Under the pieces are notes generated by a model. It worked only from the letters and a program-made list of their open reading frames with translations. It was not told the DNA's origin and searched no databases. 33,022 bases of DNA from Candidatus Omnitrophota bacterium (lineage in GTDB: Bacteria > Omnitrophota > Gorgyraeia > Gygaellales > Profunditerraquicolaceae): the NCBI GenBank assembly GCA_026387255.1, contig JAPLMA010000035.1, positions 1 to 33,022 on the forward strand, written 5' to 3'. The translations under genes were made by a program, and so were the position numbers. Below, piece after piece: positions 1-7,142 of this stretch (position 1 is the first letter of the stretch; every line of letters starts with the position of its first letter).

Positions 1-1280
1 ATCATATCCAAAATATTGGTCAATTGTTCGCCCAAAAATACACTAATAATCGCCGGAGGCGCTTCATTTGCGCCTAAACGATGCTCATTGCCGGCTAATG
101 CCACGGAAGCACGTAAAAGATCGGCATGTAAATAGACTGCTCTTAAAACCGCGGCTAAAACCGCTAAAAATTGCAGGTTATCTTCCGGAGTCTGGCCCGG
201 ATTAAGCAGATTATTGCCTTGATTATCTGCCAGTGACCAATTCAGGTGTTTTCCGCTTCCGTTTATACCGGCAAATGGTTTTTCATGTAAAAGGCAAACC
301 ATATCATGTTTTAAAGCCACCTTTTTCATTAATTCCATCAGTAGCTGGTTATGGTCAGCAGCAATATTTGATTCCTCAAACACCGGAGCAAATTCATACT
401 GATGCGGAGCAACCTCATTATGACGAGTCATCACCGGTATACCTACCTTATAAGCCTCTTGGGCCACCTCAAACATAAAATTAATTACGCGTTCTTTAAT
501 CGTACCGAAATATTGATCTTCCAATTGCTGTCCTTTAGGGCTGGGCGCGCCGATTAAAGTGCGGCCAGTCATAATTAAATCCTGGCGTAAATTATAATAA
601 TTCTTATCAATTAAAAAATATTCCTGCTCTGCTCCGCAGGTTGAGATAACTTTATTTACGTTTTTATGCCCAAATAATTTTAACAGGCCGATGGCCGCTT
701 TATTTAAAGCTTCATCAGAACGCAAAAGCGGCAACTTTTTATCTAATGCCTCGCCGTGATAAGAAATAAATATGGTCGGAATGCATAAAGTTTTACCAAG
801 CTTACTTTCAGAGATAAAGGCCGGGCTGGAAGGATCCCAGGCCGTATAACCTCTGGCTTCGAATGTCGCGCGGATTCCTCCCGATGGAAAACTCGATGCA
901 TCCGGCTCACCCTGAATCAGCTTATTCCCAGAAAACTTTTCAATAACTTTACCTGGGCCAACAATGGAAATAAAACTATCGTGCTTCTCAGCCGTAAGTC
1001 CGGTCATTGGCTGAAACCAATGCGTATAATATGTGGCACCTTTAGCAATCGACCAATCTTTCATGGCATTAGCAATCTCATTTGCCTGTGTCAAAGAGAT
1101 AGTCTTACCTTCAGACATCCAGGTATTAAATGCCTCAAAAGTGCTTTTAGAGATGTGCTTCTGCATAGTTTCTATGCTAAAGGTATTCTCGCCAAAATAA
1201 GTTGAAACTTTCTTTGGCAATTCTACCTTGTCTAATTTTACGCTCTTAATTTTAAATAAAACTTTTTGTCTTATACTCAT
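1..1280 (-). CDS. glnN: Glutamine synthetase type III, 3'-truncated by the window edge
   Basis: Absent from ORF track because no stop lies in the window. Minus-strand translation from ATG at 1280: [55 protein letters not shown]...; near window edge [33 protein letters not shown], typical of GSIII. AGGAGG RBS upstream. Confidence 0.95.
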   Translation of the reverse strand, partial: MSIRQKVLFKIKSVKLDKVELPKKVSTYFGENTFSIETMQKHISKSTFEAFNTWMSEGKTISLTQANEIANAMKDWSIAKGATYYTHWFQPMTGLTAEKHDSFISIVGPGKVIEKFSGNKLIQGEPDASSFPSGGIRATFEARGYTAWDPSSPAFISESKLGKTLCIPTIFISYHGEALDKKLPLLRSDEALNKAAIGLLKLFGHKNVNKVISTCGAEQEYFLIDKNYYNLRQDLIMTGRTLIGAPSPKGQQLEDQYFGTIKERVINFMFEVAQEAYKVGIPVMTRHNEVAPHQYEFAPVFEESNIAADHNQLLMELMKKVALKHDMVCLLHEKPFAGINGSGKHLNWSLADNQGNNLLNPGQTPEDNLQFLAVLAAVLRAVYLHADLLRASVALAGNEHRLGANEAPPAIISVFLGEQLTNILDM

Positions 1281-1320
1281 TTGTTCCTCCTCGAGCACCT
1301 TGATTTTTTATCTCGCGAGA

Positions 1321-1379
1321 CTTCGACGAGTGCATTAAAATTTTGGTGTCAAAATTTTAATGCTTCTTATAAGTCGAAG
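1321..1379 (-). repeat. Long hairpin in the glnN 5' UTR
   Basis: CTTCGAC(1321-1327)...GCATTAAAATTTTG(1332-1345) GTGT CAAAATTTTAATGC(1350-1363)...GTCGAAG(1373-1379): perfect 14-bp inner stem and 7-bp outer stem; adjacent palindrome TCTCGCGAGA (1311-1320). Confidence 0.8.
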
Positions 1380-1420
1380 CCCAAATCTTAAAACTGTTTA
1401 TTCATTCTACCATAAGTCAT

Positions 1421-1467
1421 AAAAATTAAAAGAGGCATTCTTCATAGCTCCAGAACGCCCCTGTTCT
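1421..1467 (-). promoter_or_regulatory. ANTAR-type hexaloop hairpin overlapping an intrinsic terminator, glnN leader
   Basis: Minus strand: AGAAC-AGGGGC-GTTCT (1452-1467; loop A1, G4). Its 3' arm is part of GGGGCGTTC-TGGAGCTATGAA-GAATGCCTC-TTTT (1421-1461). Confidence 0.65.
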
Positions 1468-1472
1468 TTAAT

Positions 1473-1511
1473 TACAAGTAAAGAACTTAAGCTTCTGGTA
1501 ACTAAATTTTC
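1473..1511 (-). promoter_or_regulatory. Promoter-like element upstream of glnN (copy 1 of 3)
   Basis: Minus strand: GAAAATTTAGTTACCA-N15-TACTTGTA; TTACCA (1496-1501) and CTTGTA (1473-1478) separated by 17 nt. Confidence 0.6.
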
Positions 1512-1521
1512 TGAAGATCCC

Positions 1522-1551
1522 GGGGACGGTTCTCTTAAGATAACCGTCCCC
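1522..1551 (-). terminator. Inverted repeat downstream of glnK1, putative terminator
   Basis: GGGGACGGTT...AACCGTCCCC, 10-bp perfect arms just past the glnK1 stop. Confidence 0.5.
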
Positions 1552-1559
1552 ATGTTTTA

Positions 1560-1901
1560 TTATCCTATCGCTACTGAACCTCTTTCTTCGGTACGAATAC
1601 GAACACATTCCTTAAGGTCAAGAACAAAAATCTTACCATCTCCGGTTTCACCGGTCTTAGCCCCTTTAATAATGGCCTTGATGGTCGGCTCTAAAAAGTT
1701 ATCGTTTACGGCAATTTCCAGGCGAATTTTTCGCAGCAGGTTTCCTGTTTCCTTGGCTCCACGATAAACCTCGGTTATTCCTTTTTGCCGTCCATGCCCC
1801 AAAACTTCACTTACAGTAATCAGATTAACGTCCACTTTATATAGTTCTTCTTTTACTTCCTCAAGTTTGTACGGCTGAATGATCGCAATTACTAGTTTCA
1901 T
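1560..1901 (-). CDS. glnK: Nitrogen regulatory protein P-II
   Basis: 113 aa, [23 protein letters not shown]..., T-loop [14 protein letters not shown], downstream of an amt gene. Confidence 0.95.
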   Translation of the reverse strand: MKLVIAIIQPYKLEEVKEELYKVDVNLITVSEVLGHGRQKGITEVYRGAKETGNLLRKIRLEIAVNDNFLEPTIKAIIKGAKTGETGDGKIFVLDLKECVRIRTEERGSVAIG

Positions 1902-1910
1902 ATATACCTC

Positions 1911-3137
1911 CTATTCTATGATCGTATAGGCGCGTTCACGATGCTGCGTAAGATCAAGGCCAACCAGCTCATCTTTCTCGCTTACCCGCATCCTAAAAAA
2001 GATATCTACGAGTTTATAAATAGCAAAAGTGGCGATAAATGTATAACTAACCGCAACTGCCACTCCAACTAATTGTATCAACAGCTGTTTAGGATTACCA
2101 TAAAATAATCCATTTGCGCCAGCCGGGTTAATTATCTTAGAAGCCAATACCCCGGTTAAAAGTGTACCCAGTATCCCTCCGACCCCATGCACGCCAAAAG
2201 CATCCAAAGAATCATCATAACCAAACCGCGGTTTAGTTACAGCCACCGCAATAAAACAAACTATGCTGGCAGCAACACCAATAATAATGGCTGAAATCGG
2301 GCTTACAAATCCTGAGGCAGGAGTAACCGTAGCCAGTCCGGCAATTGAGCCGGTAACCATCCCAAATACTGTAGGCTTGCCATTACGTATCCACTCCAAA
2401 AATGCCCAGCTTAAACCAGCGGCGGCTGCCGCAGTGTTCGTAATCACAAAAGCGCTTACGGCAATTCCGTTTACCGCCAATGCGCTTCCGGCATTAAAAC
2501 CATACCAACCAAACCATAAAAGCGCAGTTCCTAAAACTACAAATGGAAGGTTATGCGGAGATGGAGTATGCTCTAAGTTTTTTCTTTTACCAATAACAAT
2601 CGCCGTAACTAAAGCCGCGATTCCGGCGCTGGTATGCACAACCATACCTCCGGCAAAATCCAACACGCCAAGGTTCTTAAGCCATCCTCCTTCTCCCCAA
2701 ACCAAGTGGCACAAAGGATCATAAACAAAGGTTGCCCAAAGCAGAGTGAAAACTAAAAAAGCCGAAAACTTCATCCTTTCGGCAAATGCACCGATGATCA
2801 AAGCCGGGGTAATCACGGCAAACATCATCTGAAAAAACATAAATGCCTGGTGCGGAATAGTAGCAGAATAAACAGGATAAGGCTGCATTCCAACTCCATT
2901 TAGGCCAAACCAACTAAGGCCTCCCCAAAATCCGTTGCCCGGGGCAAAGGAAAGACTGTAACCAAAAAGTATCCATTGTAAAGATAATAAACATAGGGCA
3001 ACAAAACACTGCATTAAAACGCTTAAGATATTTTTACGCCTGACCATGCCGCCGTAGAAAAAAGCAAGGCCGGGAGTCATCAACATTACAAAAGCCGCGG
3101 ATAGCAAAACAAATAATGTATCAACCTGATTAATCAT
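1911..3137 (-). CDS. amt: Ammonium transporter (copy 1)
   Basis: MINQVDTLFVLLSAAFVMLMTPGLAFFYGGMVRRKNILSVLMQ..., FDFAGG-like and DDSLDAFGVHGVGG motifs. ORF track start (3191) moved to internal ATG at 3137, preceded by AAGGGGGGG. Confidence 0.93.
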   Translation of the reverse strand: MINQVDTLFVLLSAAFVMLMTPGLAFFYGGMVRRKNILSVLMQCFVALCLLSLQWILFGYSLSFAPGNGFWGGLSWFGLNGVGMQPYPVYSATIPHQAFMFFQMMFAVITPALIIGAFAERMKFSAFLVFTLLWATFVYDPLCHLVWGEGGWLKNLGVLDFAGGMVVHTSAGIAALVTAIVIGKRKNLEHTPSPHNLPFVVLGTALLWFGWYGFNAGSALAVNGIAVSAFVITNTAAAAAGLSWAFLEWIRNGKPTVFGMVTGSIAGLATVTPASGFVSPISAIIIGVAASIVCFIAVAVTKPRFGYDDSLDAFGVHGVGGILGTLLTGVLASKIINPAGANGLFYGNPKQLLIQLVGVAVAVSYTFIATFAIYKLVDIFFRMRVSEKDELVGLDLTQHRERAYTIIE

Positions 3138-3206
3138 ATCCCCCCCCTTAATGAACACTTGACTTATGGAACGACAGTGAATATAAGTCAATGTGTGAAT
3201 TAATCC

Positions 3207-3233
3207 CGCCGAGTGTATTTTACGAGGCGGGAC
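3207..3233. repeat. Palindromic element in the amt1 5' UTR
   Basis: CCCGCCGAGTGTATTTTACGAGGCGGG: CCCGCC/GGCGGG arms. Confidence 0.55.
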
Positions 3234-3283
3234 ACCTTATTATTAGACAACTGAGTAATCAATTGTGTAAAATTTGGGTAAAT

Positions 3284-3372
3284 AAAAAAAACGCCTTTAC
3301 GATTATTTTTATAAACCGTATCGGCGCTAACATTGCGCTATTCAATATAAACACTTCCGCGTGCTTATATTG
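3284..3372 (-). promoter_or_regulatory. ANTAR-like two-hairpin leader with terminator, amt1-glnK1
   Basis: Minus strand: CAATATAAGCAC-GCGGAA-GTGTTTATATTG (3343-3372); GCGC-AATGTTA-GCGC (3324-3338); terminator CGCCgaTACG...CGTAaaGGCG-TTTTTTTT (3284-3326) overlapping the second hairpin. Confidence 0.6.
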
Positions 3373-3382
3373 ACTTATACTA

Positions 3383-3421
3383 TACAAGTAAATAATTACT
3401 TATCTTGGTAACCTAAATTTT
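3383..3421 (-). promoter_or_regulatory. Promoter-like element upstream of amt1 (copy 2 of 3)
   Basis: Minus strand: GAAAATTTAGGTTACCA-N15-TACTTGTA; TTACCA (3406-3411), CTTGTA (3383-3388), 17-nt spacing. Confidence 0.6.
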
Positions 3422-3494
3422 CTTCATTTCCAATTAGTTATCCACAGGGTAGGGGAGGTTTAAACCTCCCCTACTATTGTTAATAACTATCCTC

Positions 3495-3836
3495 CTATCC
3501 TATCGCCGGGCTTCCTCTTTCTTCGGTACGAATGCGAATACATTCTTTAAGATCAAGAACGAAAATTTTGCCATCTCCGGTTTCACCGGTCTTAGCCCCT
3601 TTTACGATTGCCTTGATTGTTGGTTCAAGATAATTGTCATTTACAGCAATCTCAAGACGAATTTTACGCAGAAGGTTTCCTGTTTCTTTAGAACCACGGT
3701 AGACTTCAGTTACACCTTTTTGCCGGCCATGGCCTAAAACTTCACTTACTGTAATCAAATTCACTTCAACTTTGTATAGCTCCTCTTTAACTTCTTCTAA
3801 TTTATACGGCTGAATGATCGCAATTACTAATTTCAT
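3495..3836 (-). CDS. glnK: Nitrogen regulatory protein P-II (copy 2)
   Basis: 113 aa, nearly identical to the 1560-1901 product; downstream of amt2. Confidence 0.95.
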   Translation of the reverse strand: MKLVIAIIQPYKLEEVKEELYKVEVNLITVSEVLGHGRQKGVTEVYRGSKETGNLLRKIRLEIAVNDNYLEPTIKAIVKGAKTGETGDGKIFVLDLKECIRIRTEERGSPAIG

Positions 3837-3851
3837 AGATGCCTCCTTTGT

Positions 3852-4005
3852 AAACTCTAAACACTAAACTCGAAATCCCTGCCTACCGGCAGGCAGGCTA
3901 AACAAACCCTAAATCTAAAACTCAAAATTTTAAAACTAATGTTGAGGTTTTGAATTTATAGCTTCGAGTTTGTTTAGAGTTTAGTATTTCGGGTTTAGGA
4001 TTTAA
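3852..4005. repeat. Intergenic inverted-repeat element between amt2 and glnK2
   Basis: AAACTCTAAACACTAAACTCGAAATCC...TTTGTTTAGAGTTTAGTATTTCGGGTTTAGGATTT, plus embedded CCTGCCTACCGGCAGGCAGG (3878-3897). Related to 31277-31413. Confidence 0.75.
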
Positions 4006-4016
4006 CATTATATTTT

Positions 4017-5246
4017 TTATTCAAGTATTGTATATGCCCTTTCACGATGCTGCGTAAGATCAAGGCCAATGGCTTCCGATTTTTCATCTACTCTAACACC
4101 AATAAAAATATCAACTAATTTGTAGATAACAAATGTTACCACTGCCGTATAAACAATCGTTACCCCTACCGCTAAAAGCTGTATCAAGAATTGTTTAGGA
4201 TTGCCAAAAAATGCTCCGTTGGCACCGGCGGGATTAACCAATTTTGAGGCAAATAATCCTGTAGCCAAAGCACCCCAAATACCACCAACACAGTGTACCC
4301 CAAAAGCATCCAAAGAATCATCATAGCCAAATAACGGCTTAATTACCGTTACCGCAATAAAACAAACCACACTAACTAATAAACCAATGATCATTGCTGG
4401 GATTACACCGACAAAGCCCGCCGCAGGAGTAATCGCCACTAAACCTGCAACCGCACCGGAACAAACACCAAAAATAGTCGGTTTACCATTACGCATCCAT
4501 TCTATCAATGCCCAGCTTAAACCTGCGGCGGCAGCCGCAGTATTAGTCACTACAAAAGCATTTACTGCTAAGCCATTAGCCGCCAGGGCGCTACCGGCAT
4601 TAAAACCAAACCAACCAAACCACAACAAGCCGGTTCCTATAACCACAAAAGGCATATTGTGCGGTGTAGGAATATTTTTATCCAAGTTTTTTCTCTTGCC
4701 TAATACGATTGCCGTAACCAAAGCCGCTATACCGGCATTAATATGCACGACCGTACCTCCGGCAAAATCCAAAGCTCCAAAATTCCTTAGCCATCCGCCC
4801 ATTCCCCAAACCCAGTGACACAAAGGATCATAAACAAAAGTTGCCCAGAGAAGAGTAAAAATCAAAAACGCGGAGAACTTCATCCTCTCGGCAAAGGCCC
4901 CGATAATCAATGCCGGAGTAATAATCGCAAACATCGCTTGAAAAATCATAAATGCCTGATGCGGTATTGTCCCGGCATAATCAGCGTATGGCTCTAACCC
5001 TACGCCGTTTAAACCCATCCACTGAAATCCTCCCCAAAATCCATTGCCCGGGTGAAAAGATAAACTATACCCGATCAAAACCCACTGCAGGCTTAAAACA
5101 CACATAATAATAAAACATTGCATCAAAACACTCAAAACATTTTTACGCCTGACCATACCTCCATAAAAAAATGCCAAACCCGGAGTCATCAACAACACCA
5201 ATGCTGATGAGATCAACACCCAGGCTGTATCACCCGAATTAATCAT
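4017..5246 (-). CDS. amt: Ammonium transporter (copy 2)
   Basis: 409 aa, MINSGDTAWVLISSALVLLMTPGLAFFYGGMVRRKNVLSVLMQ...; Amt/Rh family; GGAGG RBS. Confidence 0.95.
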   Translation of the reverse strand: MINSGDTAWVLISSALVLLMTPGLAFFYGGMVRRKNVLSVLMQCFIIMCVLSLQWVLIGYSLSFHPGNGFWGGFQWMGLNGVGLEPYADYAGTIPHQAFMIFQAMFAIITPALIIGAFAERMKFSAFLIFTLLWATFVYDPLCHWVWGMGGWLRNFGALDFAGGTVVHINAGIAALVTAIVLGKRKNLDKNIPTPHNMPFVVIGTGLLWFGWFGFNAGSALAANGLAVNAFVVTNTAAAAAGLSWALIEWMRNGKPTIFGVCSGAVAGLVAITPAAGFVGVIPAMIIGLLVSVVCFIAVTVIKPLFGYDDSLDAFGVHCVGGIWGALATGLFASKLVNPAGANGAFFGNPKQFLIQLLAVGVTIVYTAVVTFVIYKLVDIFIGVRVDEKSEAIGLDLTQHRERAYTILE

Positions 5247-5267
5247 TTTTCTTTCCTCCTTTTTAAA

Positions 5268-5456
5268 TTAACCTATTTTTAATTTATCCCTAACCATCTG
5301 CGCGTAAACTTTATTTATGCGCTTTGTCTTAAACCAACGCTCAATTGTCGTAACCTGGATATCCAACTTTTTAGATAAATCATATAAGGTATAACTTCCT
5401 TTTTCTTTTAGTTCTATTAATTCATTGATCAATTTTCCGTCAATCATATAATTCAA
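5268..5456 (-). CDS. Small helix-turn-helix DNA-binding protein
   Basis: 62 aa; SYTLYDLSKKLDIQVTTIERWFKTKRINKVYAQMVRDKL resembles an HTH; packed between barrel gene and amt2 on the same strand. Confidence 0.6.
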   Translation of the reverse strand: MNYMIDGKLINELIELKEKGSYTLYDLSKKLDIQVTTIERWFKTKRINKVYAQMVRDKLKIG

Positions 5457-5462
5457 ACCTAA

Positions 5463-6254
5463 TTAAAAATTAATATCCCATTGAAAAGTAATCGTATCAG
5501 TTAAATTACGGTTATTGTAAATATCATATGCCAGGATCGCCGAGATATCTTTGGTAAAACTCCAGGCAAAACCGGCATTTAAGGCCCCATAAGAAGATTG
5601 GGTGCCCTGATAATCAACACACAACCACAATTTATCGCTAATTTCAGTCATTGTGCGTTCCCAAGCGATCATTGGGCCGGCGTTATCCCTTAACCCGTCT
5701 TTATCCTTAAGCAATTTGCCATTACCTACGAAATATCCTCCGGAGAACCTTCCCAGATTAACCTTACCTATATTCACTGTCTTGGCTATCCTGCCATACC
5801 AAACATTATTATTCGTCCGGTTTACTCTAGTGCCCATATCATAACTACCTACTGCCACAGCAGGCATGTACTTAAAATAAGTACTTTCAGGAAGCCCAAG
5901 TTTAAAATGAAAATACCAGGGAGTTGAATCGTAAAAAGACCCTAAACCCTTTTTATAATCAAACCCTGTTTCCGCCATAATCTTACCCAACGGGCGCCAT
6001 ACTTTGCCCAGAAGATTTTCCTCCGGTTTATCCGATAATAAACTAAAGGTCAGCCCCCAAACCTGTAGAACATAATTATGCAGATCGTTAGCATTTTTAC
6101 CGGTTGTGGGAGCATAAAGATCATAGCCCAGGTGAATCTTCTTGTAGGGCTGAATATCCGTTGACGGCGCCCAAATAAGTGTTGAAGGCGTAGCATATGC
6201 ATTTGATAAAACAAAGGTGCAGAAAACCGCTAAGATTAATCCAATGCGTTTCAT
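5463..6254 (-). CDS. Predicted outer-membrane beta-barrel protein
   Basis: 263 aa, signal peptide MKRIGLILAVFCTFVLSNAYA, alternating amphipathic segments, C-terminal aromatic ...TITFQWDINF. Confidence 0.65.
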   Translation of the reverse strand: MKRIGLILAVFCTFVLSNAYATPSTLIWAPSTDIQPYKKIHLGYDLYAPTTGKNANDLHNYVLQVWGLTFSLLSDKPEENLLGKVWRPLGKIMAETGFDYKKGLGSFYDSTPWYFHFKLGLPESTYFKYMPAVAVGSYDMGTRVNRTNNNVWYGRIAKTVNIGKVNLGRFSGGYFVGNGKLLKDKDGLRDNAGPMIAWERTMTEISDKLWLCVDYQGTQSSYGALNAGFAWSFTKDISAILAYDIYNNRNLTDTITFQWDINF

Positions 6255-6273
6255 TGTTTGGCTCCTTTATAAT

Positions 6274-6341
6274 AAAAAAACGCCTTTTTATAATCCATCT
6301 TGGATCACAAAAGACGCCTGCGTCTAAAGCCTTATTTTAGG
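6274..6341 (-). promoter_or_regulatory. Second ANTAR-like hairpin/terminator unit in the barrel operon leader
   Basis: Minus strand: CCT-AAAATA-AGG (6330-6341), AGAC-GCAGGC-GTCT (6312-6325), terminator CGTCTTTT..GATCC-AAGAT-GGATT..AAAAGGCG-TTTTTTT (6274-6316) overlapping it. Loops deviate from A1/G4. Confidence 0.45.
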
Positions 6342-6345
6342 AAAT

Positions 6346-6402
6346 AAAAAAGCGCTCTATTTTCATAGAACGCCATTGTTTAGATCTTACACATCACTGT
6401 GT
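6346..6402 (-). promoter_or_regulatory. ANTAR dual-hexaloop leader with terminator, barrel-HTH-amt2-glnK2 operon
   Basis: Minus strand: ACAC-AGTGAT-GTGT (6389-6402) and AAC-AATGGC-GTT (6369-6380), both loops A1/G4; terminator GGCGTTCTAT-GAAA-ATAGAGCGC-TTTTTT (6346-6374) overlaps hairpin 2. Confidence 0.75.
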
Positions 6403-6412
6403 CTTACATTAC

Positions 6413-6450
6413 TACAAGTAGAAAATGCTTTAATCTGGTAACTAAATTTT
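6413..6450 (-). promoter_or_regulatory. Promoter-like element upstream of the barrel operon (copy 3 of 3)
   Basis: Minus strand: AAAATTTAGTTACCA-N15-TACTTGTA; overlaps the sigma gene TAG stop (6442-6444); 17-nt spacing TTACCA to CTTGTA. Confidence 0.6.
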
Positions 6451-6966
6451 ATCCAGATGCTTTTTGGCCTTAATCCTAATCTTTTGCATTAGCTTAACTA
6501 CACTCACATGAGATACCCCCATACGTTTACCTATATCTCTAGTAGTGAGCCCTTGGCTAAAGTAGGTAAGCAGCCTTTTTTCTCTTGGGTTGAAACCATT
6601 ACCCCGGATACTTTCTACTAAAAACTTGTTATGTAAATCCTGCCGGCAATCAGAACAAGCCCAATATTGACCCAAAACATCTTCTACGGTTGCTCCTTCA
6701 TTCGTACTTAAAGCCGCATCAATACTAACAATATTGAAACGCTCATTTACTTTACGGATATAATTCTTTAAATGAAAATAACAACCTTGCAGAATATAAC
6801 TATCTGTTTTATCGCTCAGCTTGCCTTTTAAAAAATTACTCCAAAGATGGATAGTTGCCTCCTGATAAAGATCATCATGGTTAAAACAGCGATAATGCCC
6901 ATTTAACCGGTAAGCAATCCTTTTTATAGTTGGCGATAACTTTTGATGCAACTCTTCAAAACTCAT
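6442..6966 (-). CDS. RNA polymerase sigma-70-family factor (small/alternative)
   Basis: 174 aa; region-2-like FNHDDLYQEATIHLWSNF and region-4-like LLTYFSQGLTTRDIGKRMGVSHVSVVKLMQKIRIKAKKHL. Confidence 0.8.
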   Translation of the reverse strand: MSFEELHQKLSPTIKRIAYRLNGHYRCFNHDDLYQEATIHLWSNFLKGKLSDKTDSYILQGCYFHLKNYIRKVNERFNIVSIDAALSTNEGATVEDVLGQYWACSDCRQDLHNKFLVESIRGNGFNPREKRLLTYFSQGLTTRDIGKRMGVSHVSVVKLMQKIRIKAKKHLDKI

Positions 6967-6985
6967 ATTTTAATCCTCAATAAAC

Positions 6986-7106
6986 AAAAAAGGCATCCCT
7001 ACCCCTATTGCTTGGGTAAAGGACGCCTTAGTCCTGACAAACAAAAAAGCCTTCCGGTAAACTTAACTCACCAGAAGACTCCTGTGTCTTTTGCTACAAC
7101 GCTGTA
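6986..7106 (-). promoter_or_regulatory. ANTAR dual-hexaloop leader with tandem terminators, sigma gene
   Basis: Minus strand: TAC-AGCGTT-GTA (7095-7106) and AAGAC-ACAGGA-GTCTT (7075-7090), loops A1/G4; terminator 7043-7077 overlaps hairpin 2; further hairpin AGGAC-TAAGGC-GTCCT (7020-7035) overlaps terminator 6986-7028. Confidence 0.75.
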
Positions 7107-7114
7107 TTAATTAA

Positions 7115-7142
7115 AGTTTAACATATTCTAATGATTTGTCAA
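7115..7142 (-). promoter_or_regulatory. Sigma-70-like promoter of the sigma gene
   Basis: Minus strand TTGACA (7137-7142)-N16-TAAACT (7115-7120), followed at once by the hexaloop leader. Confidence 0.6.

Noticed and set aside
1473-1511. Shared TTACCA/TACTTGTA element as a sigma-54 promoter or known glutamine riboswitch
   Set aside because: No GG-N10-GC (-24/-12) pattern was found in either direction, and I cannot match it to a glutamine aptamer; the invariant 17-nt spacing fits a -35/-10 promoter better.
2263-2724. Plus-strand ORFs (e.g. 2263-2724, 4387-4818, 9489-9866) as genes
   Set aside because: They are antisense to well-supported minus-strand genes and show low-complexity or unrecognisable translations.
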